Origin: Teratosphaeria epicoccoides
Lineage: Eukaryota; Ascomycota; Dothideomycetes; Mycosphaerellales; Teratosphaeriaceae
Direction: 5' to 3'
DNA length: 64,000 bases
Assembly (NCBI GenBank): GCA_021401465.1
Contig: JADDMT010000046.1
Location: 1-64,000 of the forward strand
The notes below the pieces were generated by a model that saw only the letters and a list, made by a program, of their open reading frames with translations, ran no database searches and had not been told where the DNA came from. Of the stretch, positions 22,435 to 35,821 are shown one piece after another (position 1 is the stretch's first letter; the number at the start of each line of letters is the position of its first letter). Position numbers and translations under genes: made by a program.

Positions 22435-23043
22435 TCACCTCGGTTGCCGACTGAGCATCGTGCCGCCACTTCTCCCAGCAGCAGGTCTCCACTTCTCTCT
22501 GCCTTCCAACAACGCCATCGCCTGCTCCCTCATACTCTTCCTCTCATCTTCCTGCAACTCTAACCTGTCCGAGCTGGGCCCATTCTTCTCACGGTGGGCC
22601 TTCTGCTCCTTCTTCGACAGTTCCATCTCCTCCTTGTTCCAATCTGCCCAGCTCGTTGGCAGTTCAGGCCACACGAACGGCCGCTCGAGATCCACAGTCA
22701 TGTGCTTCGTACTCTGCGGACGATGCCACCGCTTGTACTGTGGACGGGCATACGATTGGTCTTTACCTTGTCGGAGGCGCGACTGTTTGACGTAGGAGCG
22801 TATGGACGGGCCTATGCTGACGTTGTAGGCGTTGAAGAGGTAGTCGCGAAGGTCGAGCTTGGAGAACCAGAGCGGGACGATGAAGGAGGCCTGGGTGGGT
22901 GGCAGGTCGAGGGTGCGGCGGAGGATGACTTTGAAACTGGGTCTTCATGATTGATCAGAGATGTGGATTGTTGGACTCAAGACGGTGCACGCTCACAAGT
23001 ATATTTCTTTGTGGCCGACTTTGAAGCGCGCCGGGAACGCCAT
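22435..23043 (-). CDS. MRP20: Mitochondrial large-subunit ribosomal protein uL23m
   Basis: Component of the mitoribosomal large subunit near the polypeptide exit tunnel. Two exons, 23043-22997 and 22942-22435, give 184 residues; the 54-nt intron 22943-22996 has GTGAGC and an AAG acceptor. That acceptor gives KVGHKEIYLPSFKVILRRT, the expected family start; the CAG five bases on would lose the LPS residues. Next come PPTQASFIVPLWFSKLDLRD and YLFNAYNVSIGPSIRSYV, then KHMTVDLERPFVWPE, all hallmarks of fungal uL23m. The C-terminus is charged and probably helical. The ATG at 23043 is the first in frame; an upstream frame of about 20 codons has no other ATG. It shares a divergent spacer with the ARF-GEF gene. 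Confidence 0.85.
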
Positions 23044-23493
23044 GATGCGCAGGTCCGTCGGCAGGAGGTCGTCGCCGCCGTCCTGCTGGCTTCGGGTCGT
23101 GCATTACCTGCGGAGATGTTTCTACACTCCCGAGGAGTGCATCAGCAGCCGCACCCCCAAAACAGGCGGGACACTTCCGGCCAACCACGCGCGCGCGCCG
23201 AGAGTTGTGCCTGACAGCTGGCCCGAGATGTTGATCCCGAACCTGCACGTGGACCGCTTCGACCTCGTACAAATGGACGCCTCGAAACACGCAGCATCGC
23301 ATTGAGGATTGTGCAGCCGACGGAAAGCGGGGGACTGTAGCGGTTCCAGTTGAGGACGATGATCTGATTCGACGCGATATACAGCACCGAGAGGCGGGGC
23401 CAGCGCATCAAATCATACCTCCTACATCCCTTACCATCCCACACCCCTACGACCCCCAGCGGTTGTCACGAGAGCCGGCCGTCGATACACGAC
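23044..23493. promoter_or_regulatory. Divergent promoter of uL23m and ARF-GEF genes
   Basis: A 450-bp gap between two divergent start codons. It presumably holds both promoters. I saw no motif specific enough to name. Confidence 0.5.
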
Positions 23494-26400
23494 ATGGACG
23501 TGACCATCACGAGTTCCCATCGCCCAAGCAGTATTCCCGTCGCCATCGATCCAGTAGCTCTGGTCATTACAGAATGCATCACCGTCACTTCAGCAATGCG
23601 CAAACATGCGCGATGGGCGCACTCGTCCATCTCCTCGATCTTGGGCACTTCCAACAGTCCGCGAGCCTTCACGTCAGACCCACGACCCACGACTCCAGAG
23701 CGAGATCGAGCCAGCGGCAAGATCAATCTGATTGACGATGATGGCACGCTCACCTCGCGATGGGGCTTGAGAGGCAAGAAAGGCCAAAGCATGCAAGATA
23801 ACCCCCTCATGTCTGCCTTTGCAAAGTTGCGGGCAGATCTCAAGGGCTGCAAACATATCCACAGCTTTGACGCTCCGAGTCTGCTGCAGCCATTCTTGCA
23901 GGTCATTAGGAGTTCGAGTACCACCGCGCCCATCACGAGTCTAGCGCTCATTGCGATTACGAAGATGTTGGCCTACAATGTCGTCAACCTCCAAAGTCCG
24001 AACTTCAGCTATGCGATGCAACTCCTGGCTTCCACGGTTACGCATTGTCGGTTCGAGGGCGACAACAGTCCGTCGGATGAGGTTGTGTTCCTGCGGATCC
24101 TGAAGTTGATGGAGGACATAATCTGTGGTGCTTCAGGAGAGGTTCTGGGAGACCAGAGCGTATGCGAAATGATGGAGTGTGCGCTGTCGATATGCTGCCA
24201 CCTACGCATGAGTGAGGTCTTGAGACGGAGTGCCGAGATTAGTATGGTGACCATGTGTCAGGTCATCTTCTCAAGACTCAAAATGCTGGAGACTGCCCAT
24301 GGTCAGGAGGAGGGAGACTTGGAGGATGAGGTCAAGCAAGAGGACATGGATGCGGCCAAGATTGATTCTGATCCCAATGCCGCGCGTGGCGTCAACGGCA
24401 TGCAGCGCACTGGGACAAACTTGGAAGTCCCGGCAACCAACGGGAATGATCGGCTGAGCGTGGATGGCAGTCGACTGGACCTGTCAAGACCAGAAGGCGA
24501 GGACGGTACGGATGTCAAACCTTACGGCCTGCCGTCGATACGCGAGCTGTTCAGGGTGCTGGCGGATCTGCTGGATCCTCACGACCGACAACGGACAGAT
24601 ACGCTGAGGGTCATGGCGCTCAGGATTGTCAATGTGGCTCTAGAAGTTGCAGGGCCCAGCATTGCCAATCATCCCAGCTTGGCTTCTCTTGCAAAGGATA
24701 CTCTGTGTCGCAACCTGTTCCAGCTGGTGCGATCCGAGAATATTGCAATTTTGCATGAGTCTTTGCGCGTAGCTGGAACGCTTCTTGCGACCTGTCGAAA
24801 CGTCCTCAAGCTCCAGCAAGAGCTTTTCCTGTCTTATGTTGTTGCTTGCCTACATCCGCGGGTGCCCATACCCGACGAGCCGAATATTGATCCTTCTCTG
24901 TACCAAGGCGTGCCGCAGGCGCCGGCTCTGGTCAAACCGCAACCCGCTCCGGGTAGTGGTAGCGGACGATCAACACCTGTCCCTATCCGGGATCGACAGA
25001 AGCTGGGAATGGAAGGTGGATCAAGGAAGCCGGACGCGAGAGAGGCAATGGTAGAGTCAGTCGGTGGCTTGGTAAGGATACCGAGCTACATGGTTGAGCT
25101 ATTTGTGAACTATGACTGCGAGATTGACCGTTCAGACCTGTGTGCGGATATGGTGGGCTTGTTATCGCGCAACGCGTTTCCAGACTCTGCTACCTGGAGC
25201 ACCACCAACGTGCCACCTTTGTGTTTGGACAGTCTGCTGGGCTACGTGCAATGGATCGCGGACAGATTGGACGACGAGCCAAAAACGCAAGGTCTGCCGG
25301 ACGTCAAGGAGTTGAAGCAGCAGAGAGACAGGAAGAAGATCATCATCCGCGGCGCCACGAAATTCAATGAAAGTCCAAGAGGTGGTATCGCATATTTGGC
25401 GAGCAAAGGCATCATCGACGATCCCAATGATGCGGATTCGGTCACCGTATTCCTCAAGGGTACAACACGAATTGACAAGAGAGTCCTCGGCGATTTCATC
25501 TCGAAGAAGGATAATGGTGCAATCCTCGAGTCCTTCATTGACCATTTCGATTTCCGTGGCCTTCGCGTGGACGAGGCTTTACGACAGCTTCTCAACACCT
25601 TCCGACTGCCGGGCGAATCAGCGCTGATTGAACGCATTGTCGAAACCTTCATCGAGAAGTACTTCAGAGATGCCCAGCCCGAGGATATAGCTAACGAGAC
25701 TGCGGGCTTCACTTTGACCTATGCCATCATCATGCTGAACACCGACCTTTACAATCCCAATGTCAAGGCCGCCGCACGCATGAGCCCCGAGGCCTTTGCG
25801 CACAACCTCCGAGGCGTCAACAACGACAAGAACTTCGACCCGGAATACCTGATGGCTATCTACAACGCAATCAGGAGCCGTGAGATCGTCTTACCAGAGG
25901 AACACGACAACAAGTTCGCCTTTGAGCACGCTTGGAAAGAGCTGCTGGTCAAGACTCAGACGGCAGAGGACCTGGTCATCTGTGATACAAACATCTTTGA
26001 CAAGGATATGTTCGCCGCAACGTGGCGTCCTATCATTGCCACGCTAAACTACGTTTTTGTGTCAGCGACGGAGGATGCTGTATTCCAGCGCGTCATCGCG
26101 GGCTACAACCAATGTGCGACTGTCGCTGCGAGATATGGCGTGACAGAGTGTCTGGATCACATGGTAATGAGTCTTGCGAGGATAAGTACTCTGGCTGGAA
26201 AGGACACACCGGACACTGGCCTCAATACTGAAGTCCAAGCAAGCGGCAAGAGCATCATGGTGTCGAAGTTTGCCGTTGACTTTGGCCGAGATAACAAGGC
26301 GGAGTTGGCTACCTTGGTACTATTTCGCATCATCAATGGCAACGAGGGTGGGATCAGGGAAGGTTGGATGCACGTAAGTCGATTTTGGGTCTGCTCAGAA

Positions 26401-28301
26401 TCTTGCTAATTTCCCACTAACTCTTCTTCCAGATCGTGCGCATCATTATCAACCTCTTCGTCAACTCTCTCGTACCCACTTCGTTCACATCCATCTCAAG
26501 GGACCTGGACCTCCCTCCTATACCTCTCCAATCGCCAGCGCAAGTCATTGAGCGCAATGACAAGTCGCATGAAGGTGGCCTCTTCAGTGCCTTCACGTCT
26601 TACGTCAGCAGTGTCATGAACGACGAGCCACCGGAACCAAACGACCAGGAGATCGACGCCACTTTGTGCACCGTGGACTGTATCAATGCCTGTCGGTTCG
26701 AAGAAATTCTCGGAAACGTGAGCGAACTATCTGTCGACTCGCTCAGAGCGCTCACCGACTCGCTGTTGTCACATCTCCCGGAGCAAGAGTCGCCACGCGT
26801 CATCAGTGTCAAGCCTGAAATACCAGCGCCAACGCCATTGCGAGGTAATGGGCAGAAGGTCTCGCAAAGTGCGGAGCCGCAGCCGGCCTACGATCCTGCC
26901 GTCGTATATGTGCTGGAATTGGCAACGATTCTCGCACTTCGGGATGAGGAGACGATCACCGCTTTGGGCCCGGATGTATCCGAGGCGCTGCAGGCGGTCA
27001 TCAGTGACGCCGAACACTTGCATCCTGTGGCTCTCAGCCGCACCGTCTTCTACCTGTTGGCATTGTTGAGGGCCAGCAACGACCACAAATACATCCGAAC
27101 ACCGGTTGTGCTGCACGCCATCTCGTGCTTCCGACCAGATCTGCTGAAGCAATGCGCCCAGCCTATCCTGAAAGGCCTCCATGGCTGCATCAATGGCCCT
27201 TCGGAGCTCAAGAACGAAATGGCGGCCAGTCCAGATTTCTGGGCCGTGATGCATACGCTGCAGCAGCATCCTGACGCTGCAGGTTTAGTGTTCCAGATTG
27301 CCGAGACGGTGGCCGATGGGCCGATCGCCGCGATCACCGCTGACAACTACGAAGCCACTGTCTCTCTTCTCAACGCGTTCGCCACTGCAGGCAGTGTCGG
27401 CGCACGTGCAGAGCAGCAGCGAGAGTATGCTGCTCGGCGAACTCAGCAAGCGCAGCAGGCTAATGAGAAGAAAGCGGTTCCGAGAAAACCTGAAGCGGTC
27501 GTCAGAGCTATCCGCGCGCTGGCCATCGTGTCGCAAATGGTTGGGCGCGTGCCGGTATTGATCAAACAGAGCCATTTGGAGACCAATGAGGCGTGGCGTG
27601 CGTACTGGTCGCCGGTCTTCGGTTGCTTGGCCACGCAGTGCATCAATCCGTGCAGGGAGATCCGGCAGCAAGCCTTCACCGCCTTGCAGCGATGTCTGCA
27701 GAGCCCTGAACTGGCTTCTCCGGACCACAAGGAATGGACGAACATTTTCGGAGAAGTGCTGTTCCCGCTCATTACGCAGTTGCTCAAGCCGGAGGTCTAT
27801 CAGACCGATCCGGTGGGGATGAGCGAGACAAGGGTCCAAGGCGCACAGCTGCTATGCAAGATCTTCCTGCATTATCTCGTACTGCTGAGCGAATGGGACG
27901 GTGTTTTGGATCTATGGACGAAGATCCTGGATATCATGGATCGTCTGATGAACAGCGGGCAAAGCGACATGCTCGTCGAAGCCGTGCCGGAATCATTGAA
28001 GAACATCTTGCTGGTCATGGCGAGCGATGGTCATCTCGTCGTTCCGACTCCCGAGCGTGCAGACGCCCGCACGGAAATGCAGAAGGAGTTGTGGGACGAG
28101 ACGTACTCTAGACTCGGGAAATTCTTGCCAGGGTTGATGGTTGAGCTGTTCCCGGATGCGCGACCGGCTAGAGCGAAGCCGACGGCTGCTGTTGAGGCTC
28201 CTGAGCCAGTGAGAGAGGAGGAAGAAGACGACGAGAACGCTGGTGTGGAGTCGTCGACCAACTCTGCTTCGGCGGTGGCGACTGCCGAAAAAGCTGCATG
28301 A
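23494..28301 (+). CDS. GEA2: Sec7-domain ARF guanine nucleotide exchange factor (Gea1/Gea2/GBF1)
   Basis: Activates ARF GTPases at the cis-Golgi for COPI coat formation and retrograde transport. Two exons, 23494-26373 and 26433-28301, give 1582 residues; the 59-nt intron 26374-26432 has GTAAGT, CACTAAC and TTCCAG. The N-terminal DCB/HUS region includes the HUS box (VNYDCEIDRSDLCADM). The Sec7 domain spans about residues 622-807 and carries the catalytic glutamate finger in FRLPGESALIERI (E708), with FTLTYAIIMLNTDLYNPNV downstream. HDS regions and an acidic C-terminal tail follow. The length matches fungal Gea proteins. Brefeldin A sensitivity was not assessed. The call to the Gea/GBF1 branch rather than Sec7/BIG rests on size and the HUS and HDS layout. 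Confidence 0.95.
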
Positions 28302-28776
28302 ATGCGGGTGGCCTTGTCTGGACTTGGCATATAGCGATGGCGTCTGTGGATCCAGGTGTAGCATGTTAAGATGCGCTTGCTGTACATTACTCAAGGTCTA
28401 GATCCCTATCTTGTTGCAACAATGTATGGTAAACGACACGAGGCCTGCACATTGATATCTTGCCGCAGGCTGTACCCTTCCGGACTTCGTTGCGTCTCAT
28501 GTTCCCTCATCAAATTACAGTCGCCATACTGGCTCGCTGTCCCACGCCGCATCCTCATTGCAGTCCTGTTCTACCTCCAGTCCTGTATTGCCTGTAACGG
28601 TGCACCAGCGACCCCTACAGAGTTCCAGGGTCCTGTGAACCTGAGCGCCATCGCGTAAACCATCCAAACTGTCTCGATGCGTCCCCTGCCACTCAACGAG
28701 TCAAGATGGTGGTTACATCCACCGTGTACTTCCCCCCTCGCTGACGGCCGTGCCGCTCGTGATCCGTGCTCATCCC
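28302..28776. other. Convergent 3' spacer
   Basis: 475 bp between the 3' ends of the ARF-GEF and the Zn2Cys6 gene. No supported gene was seen; it probably consists of the two 3' UTRs. Confidence 0.5.
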
Positions 28777-30741
28777 TCACCGCTGCAGCACATCGTCGAT
28801 GCCCATCCGTCGCTTCCTCGGTTGTCTGCCTTCGCCCTCGTCGTCCGAGGATGACAAGTGCTGCGTGCTCGACTCTGCCACTCTTTGTGACGCCGGAGGT
28901 GCGACAGCGGGATTCGACACGATCGGCGGGAGGTGCAGGGCCCCGGTCGAGGGTGGCTGCATGGAGGTCCTCGGCACTGAGCGCGGCGTGAAGGCTGTCG
29001 TTTCTGTGGGTGGCTCTGCGATCGGTAATCTTGGTGGGGTGGCTTGCCTGGGAGCAAAGTACGACTGTGGCTGCTGCTGTTGCGGCACCTGCGGATGCGA
29101 CGGCGTGTAAGCTGAAGAATGGCCGATTGCAAATAGGCCTGAGGGCGTCGGCGGGTAAAAAGTCATGCCCGGTGGTCGGGCGTGCTGGAAGACATAGGGC
29201 GACGCAGATTGTGAGGCCGGCTCACGAGGCACGAGGAATCTCTCCGCAGTTGGTAGCGGCGGTCCCGCCGTCAAGGGTCCTCGTACCGCAGGCAGCTGCT
29301 GCTCAACGGGCTGGAAGCTGGGCAACGTTACCACGACAAAGTATGTGCTCGCTTTTGCCAATCGCACACGCGCTGGAAACGTTTCGTTAGCTGGACCCAG
29401 CTGAACTTGCGACCATGTGTAGGTCACATCGCTGAAGCCGTCCACAAATTGATCCACTTCTGATTCTTGAATGGACTGAAGTGGGTCCTGACCTGGCAAC
29501 TGGATTGGTGGCATGTAGGCTGGATCGCGGGCTTCTCTTTCTGCTCGTAGACGGTTGCGGACCGCCGTGAAACCCTCATCATCAGCCGGCGCGGCAATAT
29601 CAGAGATATATAGCCCCTGAGTACTCCCACCGCGCAGCATGATGTTGTCGAATGGCCGATTAGCTTTGACAACGACCAAATCCATGTTCAGAAAAGCAGT
29701 TGCGACCTCGAACGTCGACCGTACTGAACCAGGTGTAGGAGGATACTGAGTTGTGAAAGGAGACTGCAGTGCAATCCCATAGCCAGAGGCCGAGCTGGCA
29801 TAGCTTGTCGAATCATCGCTAGTGAAGGATTGTAGTGATCGAAACGAGTCTCCTCTCCTTGGCCTCGTTGTAGCGATCGAACGTACTGACTGATGTGTGG
29901 GCCCGACCTGTACGCTGGCTGGAGCACTTCGGTGGGCTGTCATCTGCTCGACCTTGTACTCGGCTTCTTCCCTGAGCCTGGGTCGTCCTCGCTTCTTGTG
30001 CTGGACATCAATGCAGGTATCCTGCTTGCCGGCCGCAATGCATCGCGTACAAGGTCGCTGAACATCGCAACTAAGATGGGCCCGCTTGCAGTTGATGCAG
30101 GCGGAGGCCACGTGGGTTTTTGATCTCCTGCCGCCTCGTGTAGGTGGAGGGCCAGCAGATGCGGAAGCGCCAATCCCTGGGTGTGATGAGGTCGCAGATT
30201 GTGGTGTGGTGAAGATTGCTTGGATTGCTCCGGATACCGCCGCTGCACCGTGCTGTCCTGAGGACGAAACGGCACTGCCTGTTGCAGCATTTGACGTCGG
30301 CAAGTAGCCAAAGATACTGGGATGCGAACCGCTTTGTTGACCAGTTGCAGGAAGGTATGGTGTTGAAGGGTGGGAAGTGGGCGCAACTTTACCAGCTATC
30401 GGATCAGCCGAATCTGGACCTGTAGTTGTGACCACGGGAATATCGACAGCTGAGCTAGGTGCCGGGGACGGCGGGACTGACATCGGCGGTGATGGATATG
30501 CAATCCAACGCTCTCCTCTGGTCTCCAGTAGAGCGCCGCGTTTACGCTTTCTGCCGCGATCAGTACTGCTGTCGCCCGGTCGCAATGTGTCACAATAGTT
30601 CAACCTGTTGCTCATCGCTGCCAGACTTGGGTCGGAGGACACCCGATCAAAGGGTCCTGGTGCCGCGAAACAGCACGAGTCCTGTCGAGTACAATACCGC
30701 GCAAGCACTTCGTTGAAGCACCGACCGCGAATGCTTAGCAT
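28777..30741 (-). CDS. Zn(II)2Cys6 transcription factor with a PAS-like region
   Basis: Nuclear DNA-binding regulator. The intronless frame gives 654 residues from the ATG at 30741; a second ATG at 30615 (MSNRLNYCDTLRPG) may be the true start, because the first 42 residues look like leader. The zinc cluster is complete, with six cysteines at 215, 218, 225, 231, 234 and 243 spaced C-x2-C-x6-C-x5-C-x2-C-x8-C, followed by basic KKRGRPRLRE. Unlike most Gal4-type factors the cluster is central, behind a Ser/Pro/Ala-rich arm. Residues of about 340-470 (FEVATAFLNMDLVVVKANRP and on) look PAS-like, which recalls the AcuK/AcuM/Ert1 group of carbon-metabolism regulators, but the cluster and basic stretch differ enough that I do not assign a name. 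The C-terminus is Pro/Gln-rich, with a basic end (RKRRMG). Confidence 0.85.
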   Translation of the reverse strand: MLSIRGRCFNEVLARYCTRQDSCCFAAPGPFDRVSSDPSLAAMSNRLNYCDTLRPGDSSTDRGRKRKRGALLETRGERWIAYPSPPMSVPPSPAPSSAVDIPVVTTTGPDSADPIAGKVAPTSHPSTPYLPATGQQSGSHPSIFGYLPTSNAATGSAVSSSGQHGAAAVSGAIQAIFTTPQSATSSHPGIGASASAGPPPTRGGRRSKTHVASACINCKRAHLSCDVQRPCTRCIAAGKQDTCIDVQHKKRGRPRLREEAEYKVEQMTAHRSAPASVQVGPTHQSVRSIATTRPRRGDSFRSLQSFTSDDSTSYASSASGYGIALQSPFTTQYPPTPGSVRSTFEVATAFLNMDLVVVKANRPFDNIMLRGGSTQGLYISDIAAPADDEGFTAVRNRLRAEREARDPAYMPPIQLPGQDPLQSIQESEVDQFVDGFSDVTYTWSQVQLGPANETFPARVRLAKASTYFVVVTLPSFQPVEQQLPAVRGPLTAGPPLPTAERFLVPREPASQSASPYVFQHARPPGMTFYPPTPSGLFAIGHSSAYTPSHPQVPQQQQPQSYFAPRQATPPRLPIAEPPTETTAFTPRSVPRTSMQPPSTGALHLPPIVSNPAVAPPASQRVAESSTQHLSSSDDEGEGRQPRKRRMGIDDVLQR

Positions 30742-33700
30742 TCACTCGCATCAAACGGTGGTCTTATCAAGCGAGCCTGCCGGCTACTCAAGATCCAAAG
30801 GTGCTGGAGTCAGTCCTCAAGCCTAGTCTCTCATATCGAGTAGTCCGAGATATGGTGCATCCTCGTTCCATTTACAACAGATATTGTCGAATCAGTCGTT
30901 CGGCTCAGTGTTGGTCAACGGCCGAGCTCCAAGAGCTTTCGTTGTTGTCCTGAAAGCAACAATATCCACACGTGTATTCTGAAGTGTCCTAGAATAGGTT
31001 CGACCTTCCGGTAGTCCGGGTCCAGTCGATCTCTGCCGTCCGTGTAGACCGTCACGAAAACGAGTGGATGTCCTCAATTCGGTGGACGTAAGAACCGATT
31101 GAAGGCCCGACGACAGTGGTGCAACGCAGAGGACAGAGCCACTTTCGGAAGGTCCGAAGGTGACGATTCTGGAGGCCGGGGCACTTACATATGTACATGT
31201 CCCCACAAAATAGCGGCCGGACATGGATCTGGTAGCGCATGGCGGTGTTAAGGTTATGTGCATTCGACATGGGTTTCTGCTGATTTTGAGCATGTCACCG
31301 GTTAATTTTGTCCACCTAATCTAGAGGCGTCTGGACTGCGAGTGAGAATCCGACAGGATCAAGAAGCCTTGGAAATGCAGCAGCTCTCTGATCGGCAACG
31401 GAACGGCGTGATCCATGTAAAATCGTGCGCTTGAGCTGTAGATTGTGGTGAGTGCTGTCCAGAACAACATGTTTTACTCGGAAATTCTGACAGAGCGACG
31501 GCCAAAGCTTGATGCGAAGATGGCGCTACACAGTCCGCCGCACTATAAGTGCAACCGGGCGGATTGCTCGCTGGCAACTGCAGCTGGTGGCTGTCGCTGA
31601 CAACGTCGCGATGTGGGGCCGATGAAGCGTCTGGCAGAAGCACCCCAAGGTGAATTGTGTGAACAAGCATTGGGGTCCATGTGCCCGCGAAGGCCTTTCG
31701 ACAGCAGATGTACCGCTTGAGTGACTCAGTACCTGCTAGCCTGGGTCTGCTGGCCAAGTGAGCCAAGCCAATGGCTCGACCGACTGAATCGACGCACGCG
31801 GTACTACGTATTGTCAAGAGTATTCGTAGCGCAGCATGAGGCTGAGGATCTCGACCACGAACACAATTGGAGCTCTTCTGACTCTCGGGAAACCGCGACC
31901 ACGATGTCATAACGACAAGCCATGCATGTCTTCGGCGAGAGGCGCTGCTCATAATTTGGGTCAGTCACAGGATATGGCTAGGACGTCTGTCCTGCTCCTG
32001 GGACCGAGGGACGCTTGTTGCCTTGGCTCCGAGCGGTTGGCGCCCTCTGTGGCGCGGACACACATGACGACTGCAAACACCACCGCAATCATGTTAACCA
32101 CATCATGTGCTACCTACCGCCGTCAAACTTGGGTGCGGGCGTCAATGCTGCAGGAATCGTGGGCTGAAGGCAGGCAGCGTAGAAGAGCGAGCAGGCGTTG
32201 GGCTGCACCTGGCGCGGCTGATGCTCTCGCATGCTGTGCGTCGGATAACCTATTATACGCATGCCGTCCCAGGATCGCCTGTCTATCTGCCAGCAGTTAT
32301 ATGCGTTGACAAGATCTCCGTAGCGCGGGCCGACGATCTTAAACGGTGCATGCAGGTCAGAGAGGAGCCGAAGTCCGGCGTGCTAACTTGGTCGTCGTGG
32401 GCCCTGCGCCGGGGGCGGCAGGTGAGCAGCGACGCCTGATTCCGAGTCGTGGTGGGCGGAATCAGCGTTGCTTTGCGTGTGACATGTCGGACATTCATGG
32501 AGCCAAGTCCGGGTGGTCGAATGGCGCAGATGTTCCAAGATGATTAATGTGTGTCATGTCCGAGTGGAGGTTCGAAATTGTAGTTCCATCTCGGAACAAA
32601 ACAGGCTTGGCACGCGCACAGCTCAAAACATTACCTGATTATTATTCAAATGTTGGTTATGGCACAGTCAAAGCCTCATGAGATTGTCATCAGTACATGT
32701 ATTCTTGACAGTCAATTCATCGCTGCTGCCCTCGGCGCACCACCAAAAAGGGCAGGTGCTGCCATGCCTCCTCCATGTGCTGATTGGACAAGACCAATAA
32801 TAACACCGGGATGCCTTGCAGGACCAGCCGCGCGCGTGCAAGTAGGATGCCGGCGGCGCAAAGCACGACTGGGACTTGCTTTGCGCCACCCCGTCCTCCA
32901 AACGTTGCGGGGCGGGATCTCAGACATATTGATTGATCATATTCATGGCAATGACGACCCCAATTCACCAACCCGATGTTCAAGCGGCAGAGATACAGCC
33001 AGATCTTGACCACGTCGAGCTGTACCAGTCGGCCCGCCCCGCTGGCTAGTAAAGGCCGGACCGTCTTCACCACCAGACCGATTGGAATCATGTGCCACCA
33101 CAGCAGACCGGCCAACTGCGCCGCGTGCAGTCCTGCCTCTTTGGGCAGATGCCGGGCATGCACTTCGACTGGCACAATAATTCGCCCCCTGAAGCCCTCG
33201 GCCCCGAACAGATGAGACCATACATGCTGTACCGATGCCCTGGCGACCCAATTGCAATCGACTCCTGCGGCGTAGGGAAACACAGACTTGCCAATCCCAA
33301 GCTCTTGGAACAGTGGTGTCGAGAGCACACATCTCTGCTGCGCGTGCCGGATCATCCGGCTCATCATACGACGCCCTCTCCAGCGGCACAGCAGCAAGGA
33401 CAAGTCGACCATATCACTACATCGCTACGCGTACACCGGTGCTCACTGCCCCATTGGACTGGATGCCCGTCGAGGCCTGTCGGGCATCAGTGGCGCCAAG
33501 CACGCGTCCCATGCCAGCTATCATTCGAAATGATGCGACAGTTTGTCGTCTGTCAGCATCGTATGGAACGCTGGAAGGTGAAGTGGCGATGTCTGCCAGG
33601 ATACCCTGGATGGGGATGGCACCCAAGCGACTGGCGACAGCTATCTCTAACCTTCCCGGGTGTGCCGGTACTTGATCAAATCGAGGTGTCTGGCTAACTT

Positions 33701-35821
33701 GTCCAACACAACCTGCGATCTAGAAGGACGCCTTGTCGACTTGTCGGTGCTACACGCAATAACACAGATTCCTGTAGGGCTTCGTCTCTGTCGACCCTTT
33801 TTCTCGAATTTGGATGCTGATCGCAAGCCGGTACGATGCAGGACCGTAATTCTGGACTCTCCTCCACAAGCAGCCAGACCTTGATTGGCCTTGACGAGAG
33901 GCAGGCATGACGCATTGAAATGATTGCGGCGAGGAGAAGTTGACTGCACACCATGTTACTTTTGTATTACGGTAGATTCTGCGGTAGGATCGGCTCTCTC
34001 CGCGCAGGCTTGATTGCAAAGCCCCTCTTTTCCACTGGAGATGAGGTACAATATTCAACTACTGTGCTCTCGCGCTAATCTATGGTGTTCCGACACAACT
34101 TGACACTTGGCGAGGATCTGCCATTCGACGCCAACTCGTAGGTTCGCCAAGAGATTCTGATTGTTGTCACGAGCCGACTTCACAATGCACGTTCCCCCGG
34201 ATTCGGCGACTGGTGGAAGGCGTCCAATCAACAGGCGGCGACGCCACAGACTCTGGACTACCTTCCCAAAGACGCTCACAGAAAATGAGCACCAACAATC
34301 ACGCTCTCGCCCTTGGAACCTTGGACGACCAGCCAAGCGCGCAGGACGATCGCGATATCAGGGCCAAGGCCGTCTGAACCCTACAGCAAACACTCTAAAA
34401 ACTGTAGAAGGCATGATTGGTTCACCATAACGTCAAGATAGAGAGGCACGCTAGCCCTAGTAGGGCTATGCCAGCCACGAATTGGCAAGGCGGCTATACA
34501 GCTCGACCACATGGATCATCCTCGAGTGCAATCTTCATCCGTGACACGTCCGGGAAGCCGGCCACTAGAATGGCCGTTTAGGTAAAGTAAGTCTCAGTCG
34601 GCATTATTGGTCCTCTAAACGAGACCCGAGCAGATGACCGGAGCATTTTCTGTGAAAATCTGCACTGAGGTGAAGCATTGATCTGCAATACTGATGTGTA
34701 AACTGAGCCCAGGACAATGTCGAATGGGGATCACCAGAGAAATTGGTATTCGAATGTCTAGACCGATCCGTGTGCCCGCTTGCCAACAGCAACGCTCCCT
34801 GATGACCTCGAGAAGACGTTCTCAAGATCCGGAAAGGCGAGCTGCGGCGTGAGGAGCAAGGAATCTAGGCCTGATGGGTCCTAAGTTCCCAGTTTGCCAG
34901 ACAATGCTCTACCTAGTATGTTATCCAGGGAATTGGCCGCGTTGTGAGACTACTTGGGGCAATTGAGCTGGGAGGTCCGTGCACACCGGTCCCGGAGTCA
35001 GACGGTCAATACATGCAGATCACAAGAGAAGCAGACCATGTTACGAAGACTGCCGGCAACGCAGACATTAAGCGTGGGCTGACCGACAGCAGCTGCACGG
35101 CCCAGGCATTGGATCCACCGGCACGGACTTACAGCTTGCGCTCTTCGCATGCCTTGCCAGCGTGCGGAGGTAGTGGTGGACTGATCCAAACGATCAGACG
35201 CCTTGGTCGCCGACACATTGATTCACTTCGTTTCTGTACGTCGCAAAACCGATTATGGCTCCTCGGGCGGGCGCGAATATTCCGGTTGGAAATGGTGGCT
35301 CGCGCGACGAACCCAGAAGGCACAGATGCTACGCATGAGGACGAGCATCACGCCAGTCTGCCTGTGGATCTATTACAAACGGAACGCGCCTCAAGCACCT
35401 GAACCCACTCGCAATGTCCATGGCCGCCCACGGTTTGTCAGTACCGTCACCTTGAGTACCAATCTCAAAGCCAGCATCTCGTTTCGTAAAGAGCACCTCG
35501 ACCCCATGATCAAGTCATCTATACCTGCGGTCTCTGGTCTCCCGAAACTCCAGAGCCACATCAAAGACAGCCAAGCTCACACGTTTCAAGTCAAGCAACC
35601 GCGTTCTGACGGCCAACTAGCACTTGATATCGAAACACCCGAAAGCCCACTGCTCCCGCCAACCTCCCCGCACAGTGCTATCAAGACCAGCGTCTGATCC
35701 GGGCTCACTGCGGTCTCCAGAACTGCTTCCCAAGTCTCAACATCTCCGCTTGCATCTAGTATTTCAAGGACAGCCGAGGCCACCTATACCCACCGGAATC
35801 AGCGCAACACACTCAGCAAAT
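30742..35821. other. 5-kb gene-poor stretch
   Basis: Only overlapping, unrelated open frames on both strands, the longest at 32717-33412 (-) and 33092-33697 (+). None shows a domain, and joining frames by splice sites did not give a recognisable protein. I saw no transposase or reverse transcriptase motif and no long repeat. The left end contains the promoter of the Zn2Cys6 gene. Confidence 0.4.

Noticed and set aside
22943..22996. CAG acceptor five bases downstream of the chosen AAG acceptor in uL23m
   Set aside because: Using CAG gives an in-frame product that lacks the LPS residues expected in the conserved start, so AAG was preferred; RNA data could overturn this.
32717..33697. Long overlapping open frames on both strands (231 and 201 codons)
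   Set aside because: Neither has a recognisable domain or plausible splice-joined extension; overlapping antisense frames of this size arise by chance in GC-rich DNA.
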